Assembly: GCA_021811925.1 (NCBI GenBank)
Contig: JAKAPY010000049.1
Span: forward strand, 1-10,483
Length of the DNA: 10,483 nt
Direction: 5' to 3'
Source: Thermoplasmata archaeon
Lineage (GTDB): Archaea > Thermoplasmatota > Thermoplasmata > Sysuiplasmatales > Sysuiplasmataceae
Shown: positions 7,421 to 10,483 of the stretch, in pieces
How positions within the stretch are numbered: position 1 is the stretch's first letter
Layout: each line of letters opens with the position of its first letter
Translations under genes and position numbers: made by a program
The notes under the pieces: model-generated
What the model saw: only the letters and a program-made list of their open reading frames with translations
Database searches by the model: none
Told to the model about the DNA's origin: nothing

Positions 7421-7990
7421 TCAGTTACCGGTGCCGTAAGGTATGGGAAATGTGTAGTAGCTGCCATTGTAGTTTATTGAGGCATTTACAGCATAGAAGC
7501 CAAGCGAGATACTGTTGCCGGACTGCGCATCAGCTGGCAGGCCTTCGTTCTGATAGAAGCATGTATACAGGGGGAAGGTTGAGTTTTCATCCACAACACC
7601 ATTCAGTATAAGGGATAGAGCGGACGCCCTAAGGCCCGAAATTGCAAGTACCGCCACGCCTATGTCACCCCATCCACTTCCCGGCGCCCATCCTGTAGCT
7701 GTTGCGACCGCGACTACAAGAGAAATCAGTGCAAGGCCGAATCCGATAAACCCGGCTATCTCCCCCTGTATGTTGTTATGGTTGCCTGTTACCGTATTGT
7801 ATATCTCGTACCATTGGGAAGTATTTCCCACTCCCACATTCACATTGTATCTCGTAATGAGAGAGTTACTCAAGCCAAGCTTGGTAAGCGCTTGGTGGTC
7901 GGTATAGGGATTGGATGCGTTGTATCCCCAGTATCTCTCGCCCATAACGAAACTGCCGCCATGCACCGCAAGCGCTGCCACATATGGCAC
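7421..7990 (-). CDS. C-terminal part of interrupted surface protein (frame open up to 8221)
   Basis: This is the downstream portion of the frame that starts at 9067. From the TGA at 8222-8224 the same frame stays open for 77 codons without ATG or GTG until a GTG at 7990, then for 189 more codons to the TGA at 7421-7423. The unspoken 77 codons encode the same kind of sequence (for example SSTSLSSNFSSANASYTASK, residues Tyr, Asn, Thr rich) as both flanks, so 7990 is probably not a natural start. The C-terminal part has many N-x-S/T sequons (NAS, NTS, NST, NGS) and two hydrophobic stretches, about residues 76-99 (IQGEIAGFIGFGLALISLVV) and 108-133, counted from the GTG, then a Tyr/Asn-rich tail. 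It lacks its own signal sequence, odd for an extracellular-looking product. The family is not recognised. It is either the severed tail of a pseudogene or the end of a readthrough protein. Confidence 0.6.
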   Translation of the reverse strand: MPYVAALAVHGGSFVMGERYWGYNASNPYTDHQALTKLGLSNSLITRYNVNVGVGNTSQWYEIYNTVTGNHNNIQGEIAGFIGFGLALISLVVAVATATGWAPGSGWGDIGVAVLAISGLRASALSLILNGVVDENSTFPLYTCFYQNEGLPADAQSGNSISLGFYAVNASINYNGSYYTFPIPYGTGN

Positions 7991-8221
7991 AGTTTCGTAG
8001 TTGTTCAGCCATGTTTTTTGAAGGTCGCAGGTGTCGAATATTGCCTCCCTGTAATTGGTGATTGTGAAATTGCCCTTTATCCAAATGTATGCGAAAGAAG
8101 CTGTTTCGTTTGTTTGCGGAGAATACGCCAGTGCATCGGTGCTACTCAGCGTACCTTTCGAAGCTGTGTATGAAGCGTTTGCAGAACTGAAATTCGAGGA
8201 CAGTGAAGTGGAGCTGTGGTA

Positions 8222-8224
8222 TCA
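8222..8224 (-). other. In-frame TGA interrupting one 548-codon frame
   Basis: This TGA is codon 282 of the frame running from 9067 to 7421 and is the only internal stop. The residues before it are TGFNAGE and those after it YHSSTSL. No frame change occurs. It could be a nonsense mutation, a recoded stop or a sequencing error. Neither a selenocysteine element nor a repeated pattern that would support recoding is apparent. Confidence 0.7.
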
Positions 8225-9067
8225 CTCCCCTGCATTGAAGCCTGTTTGTGCATTTTCTGCAACCATGGTGACCCCCGGAATAAGGATGGAATTGCCTGCC
8301 GTTCCTGTATTGTTTGCCCAGACAATGGGCAGGTTTGCATTGTTGTATGAAGTGCTGTTCCAGAGGTACCAAACGTAGTAATCGCACTGCGCGCAGCCAC
8401 TCGGCGGACATATCCGGGAGGGAGAGGCTGCGGATGGCTTTGTGCTGGTATTGCCTGAAGACACTGTATTCAACGCACCTGAAGCGAACTGGCTGTATGG
8501 GGTGCCGTTGACAGATACAAGATATGGCCTTCCGGCCAGATCAGGATGCAGGTTCAGGTGCAGAACAAAGGAAGCAGTGACAGTTTCCGGGTTGTACGGC
8601 AGGAAATCAGAGTAGGAATAGACCTTCATTGCAGAACTGTTTATCTGATAGTCATACGTGACCTGCACGCCAAAGGACGTCTCTGAGCCGTTCTGTCCTC
8701 CGGCTGAAAAGTACTGCGCCCACCCTGCAGCCACTGCAAGGAAGCTGATAGGCAGGAGAGCTGACACGTTGCCCGTCGAGTTCACAATGACGGAGAGGAC
8801 TGGCGAAACGTTGTGTTCGGAAACAACCTGCAGACTGGTTGACTGTGCAGGTGCGTATGGCGCGAACAGCTCGAGATACGCACCGTCAAAAGGAAGCGTT
8901 TGGGCATCGGGCAATATGTTGCCTGAGACTGGCAACCCCTGGCTGTTCGTCTTGTTCCCACTGGGTCCATTACTTCGATTCTGAAGTATGAAACCAACGA
9001 AAACGCCAGCTAAAACAACCGCAATAACTACAACGATACTCGATATGACTTGTGCTTTCCTCGACAC
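8222..9067 (-). CDS. Membrane-anchored surface-type protein, N-terminal part (ends at in-frame TGA)
   Basis: The 281-residue product begins MSRKAQ followed by one hydrophobic helix (residues 7-28, ISSIVVVIAVVLAGVFVGFIL), a signal anchor or uncleaved signal peptide, then an extracellular-type region rich in Ser, Thr, Asn, Gly and Tyr. Numerous N-x-S/T sequons (NVS, NST, NGS, NSS, NGT, NTS, NNT) suggest N-glycosylation outside the cell. A cysteine cluster ICPPSGCAQC sits at 219-228. I do not recognise the family; a cell-envelope or S-layer-associated protein is inferred from composition only. The start is a GTG at 9067 with AGGTGG a few bases upstream and a TTATTATATT box at 9097-9106. The same frame continues past the TGA to 7421, so the intact ancestor probably had about 548 residues. 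Its beginning overlaps the end of the short ORF at 9028-9339 on the same strand. Confidence 0.7.
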   Translation of the reverse strand: MSRKAQVISSIVVVIAVVLAGVFVGFILQNRSNGPSGNKTNSQGLPVSGNILPDAQTLPFDGAYLELFAPYAPAQSTSLQVVSEHNVSPVLSVIVNSTGNVSALLPISFLAVAAGWAQYFSAGGQNGSETSFGVQVTYDYQINSSAMKVYSYSDFLPYNPETVTASFVLHLNLHPDLAGRPYLVSVNGTPYSQFASGALNTVSSGNTSTKPSAASPSRICPPSGCAQCDYYVWYLWNSTSYNNANLPIVWANNTGTAGNSILIPGVTMVAENAQTGFNAGE

Positions 9068-9339
9068 AAAGCCACCTTGGAACTCAACACATGTCGAATA
9101 TAATAACTCCGGGGTGACTGGATAGGCAATGTAATTGGTTTCCTATCGATGGACGCGATGTACGCCTTCCCGTTCTTTATGCCCACCATCTCCGGATGTC
9201 TCTTTCTGTATTCGTCGAACTGCTTCCTTGTCCGTTCGAACTCTTCCCTCTGCTCTTCAATTTGTTTCTCAAGCTCCCTTATGTGCTCGAGCATCTCCTG
9301 CACCTTTTTCCACAGTTCCTGCCATGCCCTCCGGGACAT
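9028..9339 (-). pseudogene. Short coiled-coil ORF, possible N-terminal remnant of a transposase
   Basis: The ATG at 9339 opens a 103-residue frame. Residues 1-48 form a highly charged coiled coil (SRRAWQELWKKVQEMLEHI, then Glu/Arg heptads) followed by KRHPEMVGIKNGKAYIA (46-62). An N-terminal coiled coil followed by a (K/R)RHP...VG.KNGK.Y motif resembles, from memory, the start of IS66-like archaeal transposases, which then continue into a zinc-binding and DDE domain. None of that follows here: after about residue 75 the sequence changes character and runs over the promoter and start of the next gene. I therefore favour a truncated insertion-sequence remnant. It could instead be a small real coiled-coil protein. 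The transposase link is moderate to weak without a database search. Confidence 0.4.
9097..9106 (-). promoter_or_regulatory. TATA box for the surface-protein gene
   Basis: TTATTATATT on the minus strand is centred about 34 bases before the GTG at 9067, giving a predicted leader of some eight bases. It sits inside the C-terminal codons of the preceding short ORF, which suggests that ORF's tail is not conserved coding sequence. Confidence 0.45.
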
Positions 9340-9365
9340 AGGCGGATTGAGGGATTTCCTGGCAA

Positions 9366-9444
9366 CTTATCCGCATGTGGCATATTGAGAGTAGAAGCCT
9401 CGGTTAGTTGATTTATTGCTCCGGAGCATCAACATTCGGATAAG
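9366..9444. repeat. Nested inverted repeats (12 of 13 matching arms around a broken palindrome)
   Basis: Outer arms 9366-9378 (CTTATCCGCATGT) and 9432-9444 (ACATTCGGATAAG) are inverted copies with one mismatch. Just inside the right arm, TGCTCCGGAGCA (9417-9428) is a perfect 12-base palindrome. Its outer extension GTTGA (9407-9411) pairs with TCAAC (9429-9433) if the five bases TTTAT (9412-9416) are looped out. It may be a miniature element, an IS end or an operator overlapping a TATA-like TTTATT. Confidence 0.5.
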
Positions 9445-9456
9445 GCTGTAAATACG

Positions 9457-9471
9457 GCTTAAGTCTTAAGC
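9457..9471. repeat. Perfect 15-base palindrome
   Basis: GCTTAAG-T-CTTAAGC is perfectly symmetrical around 9464. It lies 113 bases before the SnoaL-like gene's ATG and just beyond the nested repeat at 9366-9444. Dyad symmetry of this size fits a dimeric repressor site; that function is inferred from shape only. Confidence 0.45.
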
Positions 9472-9583
9472 AATGGGCTAGGAAGACCTCTTCACATAGT
9501 TGACCAGTTACGAGATACTGGCTGCATCAGCAAGTTGCAATAAGGGGTATTTGTATACAGGGGGTAGGGTAGTGGGGGACCGA

Positions 9584-10033
9584 ATGATGAAAGCAGAGCA
9601 GCTTGCCGAGCTGATGCAGACGTTGGACGACGCGTGGAACGCTGGACCGAGTAGCCGTCTCTGGGAGACTTTTAAAAAGAGACATACTGAGGACGTCCTT
9701 GTTTACTGGCCGGGGCAGGCGGAGCCCACGAGGGGCCGTCACAATCACGATCTCGAGGCCGTTGAATTCTTCAAGACCTTCCCAGACCAGCACCTCATCA
9801 ACCGCCCCTACAAGCTCTTCTTCACGGATGGTCACCATACCTGTTCCGTCGCCGACTTCTCGGGGACTATGAAGGGGCCGATGAAGGCAGGAGGGAAGGT
9901 GATTCCGCCGACTGGCAAGAGTTTCCACATCGAGTTTTGCACCGTGGCGACGTGGAACGACAAGGGTGAGATCACCGAAGAGCGACTCTTCTACGATCTG
10001 GTGACCTTCATGAAACAGATCGGGCTATCGTAG
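9584..10033 (+). CDS. SnoaL-like (NTF2-fold) ester cyclase family protein
   Basis: The 149-residue product fits the SnoaL-like family, small alpha+beta barrel proteins that include polyketide cyclases and many uncharacterised members. Visible family marks are a helical N-terminus with LDDAWNAG (14-21), the TRGRHNHDLEAVEFFKTFPD block (49-68, equivalent to the common GR-x(n)-F-x-x-x-FPD pattern), and PPTGKSFHIEFCTVATWNDKGEITEERLFYD (108-138), where the family has TG+ ... DGKI.E. Asp/His residues could line the pocket, but no substrate can be named and cyclase activity is not implied. The ATG at 9584, or its twin at 9587, follows a GGGGGA stretch. A same-frame TTG at 9500 would add 28 unfamily-like residues. 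Its base composition and use of CGN arginine codons differ from the genes on the left, which suggests transfer from bacteria. No neighbouring biosynthetic genes are present. Confidence 0.8.
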   Translation: MMKAEQLAELMQTLDDAWNAGPSSRLWETFKKRHTEDVLVYWPGQAEPTRGRHNHDLEAVEFFKTFPDQHLINRPYKLFFTDGHHTCSVADFSGTMKGPMKAGGKVIPPTGKSFHIEFCTVATWNDKGEITEERLFYDLVTFMKQIGLS

Positions 10034-10483
10034 CTTCGGTCCACGTTGGGTCGGTTGGCCAGGAGTCGCTCTCCGTCTTGCCCCCAGCCCGCGACGCGTG
10101 GAAAGCGCATCGAGCTAGGATCGAGGGCGCGCCAGCGTCATGCTAGCTTAGCCAGGCGATGCCGAGCGAGCTATCGGTGAGCAAATCTCACCGCGAGCAT
10201 GAAGATGGTACCGCGCGTTCGATGACAGGGACGAAATGAGCACGCGGAGGAGCGAGGATCGGCAACGATACGGCGGCGAGACTGCACGACCCGCAGCAGA
10301 TTGCAAACCGCCACCAGCGGCGGAGCCTAATGATATTCAGCCAACATCATCCGTTTTCGACAGGCTGGCAGGTTACGGCTGGAAGTCAACAACGTAAATG
10401 CCAATATCTGGTTGCAGCGTTACAGGAGGGTGGTTAATATCTACAGCGCCGGAGACGGAACGAACTTGGTTTTTGTAGTGCCG
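10034..10483. other. GC-rich tail without a convincing gene
   Basis: About 10034-10330 is clearly GC-rich, unlike the left part. A 53-codon plus-strand ORF at 10236-10397 (MSTRRSEDRQ...) has no recognisable motif. From 10334 to the edge the plus strand is open without a good start (ending in VNIYSAGDGTNLVFVVP). In exact antisense register the minus strand is open from the edge to a TAA at 10373-10375 (ending GAVDINHPPVTLQPDIGIYV-VDFQP). One of these may be a gene fragment, but the sequence does not decide which. Confidence 0.35.
10175..10193. repeat. Perfect hairpin downstream of the SnoaL-like gene
   Basis: CGGTGAG (10175-10181) and CTCACCG (10187-10193) are perfect 7-base arms around the five-base loop CAAAT. 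It lies about 140 bases after the SnoaL-like stop and has no T-tract, so a bacterial-type terminator is possible but not well supported. Confidence 0.35.

Noticed and set aside
8222..8224. Selenocysteine or tryptophan decoding of the TGA
   Set aside because: No SECIS-like element was seen. TGA recoding is not known in Thermoplasmata, and no catalytic motif surrounds the codon. A nonsense mutation or read error is simpler.
7562..9564. 13-base direct repeat TGTATACAGGGGG at 7562-7574 and 9552-9564
   Set aside because: About one match of this length is expected by chance in 10 kb, and no target-site or element boundary agrees with it.
1..10483. CRISPR array, rRNA genes, toxin-antitoxin or defence operon
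   Set aside because: No regularly spaced repeats, rRNA-like sequence or paired small toxin and antitoxin ORFs were found in the window.

Overview
The window looks like chromosomal DNA of a euryarchaeon, probably a member of the Thermoplasmata. It carries an archaeal-type thiolase, an archaeal/eukaryotic-type ribosomal protein L15e, and AT-rich TATA-like boxes about 25 bases before several start codons, which suggests leaderless or short-leader transcripts. AGG and AGA arginine codons are common. The lineage is inferred from gene content and promoter style, not from a search.

Layout, left to right. Bases 1-1028 (minus) hold the first 342 codons of an SCP2/archaeal-type thiolase that continues past the left edge; the usual nucleophilic cysteine is a serine. 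Bases 1169-2371 (minus) encode a saccharopine-dehydrogenase-like NAD(P) oxidoreductase. It is divergent from a 404-residue coiled-coil protein of unknown function (2504-3718, plus). This runs into a convergent 12-helix MFS transporter (3733-5127, minus). The transporter is divergent from a ThiI-like THUMP protein (5302-6162, plus) whose PP-loop ATP-binding motif is gone. The ThiI-like gene ends one base from the stop of the convergent L15e gene (6164-7054, minus), which has a roughly 100-residue Lys/Ala/Glu/Pro-rich N-terminal extension.

The right part looks like accessory DNA. After a gene-poor spacer (7115-7420) there is one long minus-strand frame, 9067 down to 7421. It encodes a membrane-anchored, Ser/Thr/Asn-rich surface-type protein and is cut once, by an in-frame TGA at 8222-8224. 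Upstream of it lie a short coiled-coil ORF that may be the N-terminal remnant of a transposase (9028-9339), a cluster of inverted repeats (9366-9471), a SnoaL-like gene of bacterial character (9584-10033, plus) and a GC-rich tail with no convincing gene.

The genes do not form one operon; orientation changes almost at every step. The thiolase and dehydrogenase point to central or lipid metabolism, L15e and the ThiI-like protein to translation and tRNA, and the right end to cell-surface proteins, mobile DNA and acquired genes. No new multi-gene system is evident. The best leads are the interrupted surface protein and two enzyme homologues that each lack a signature catalytic element.
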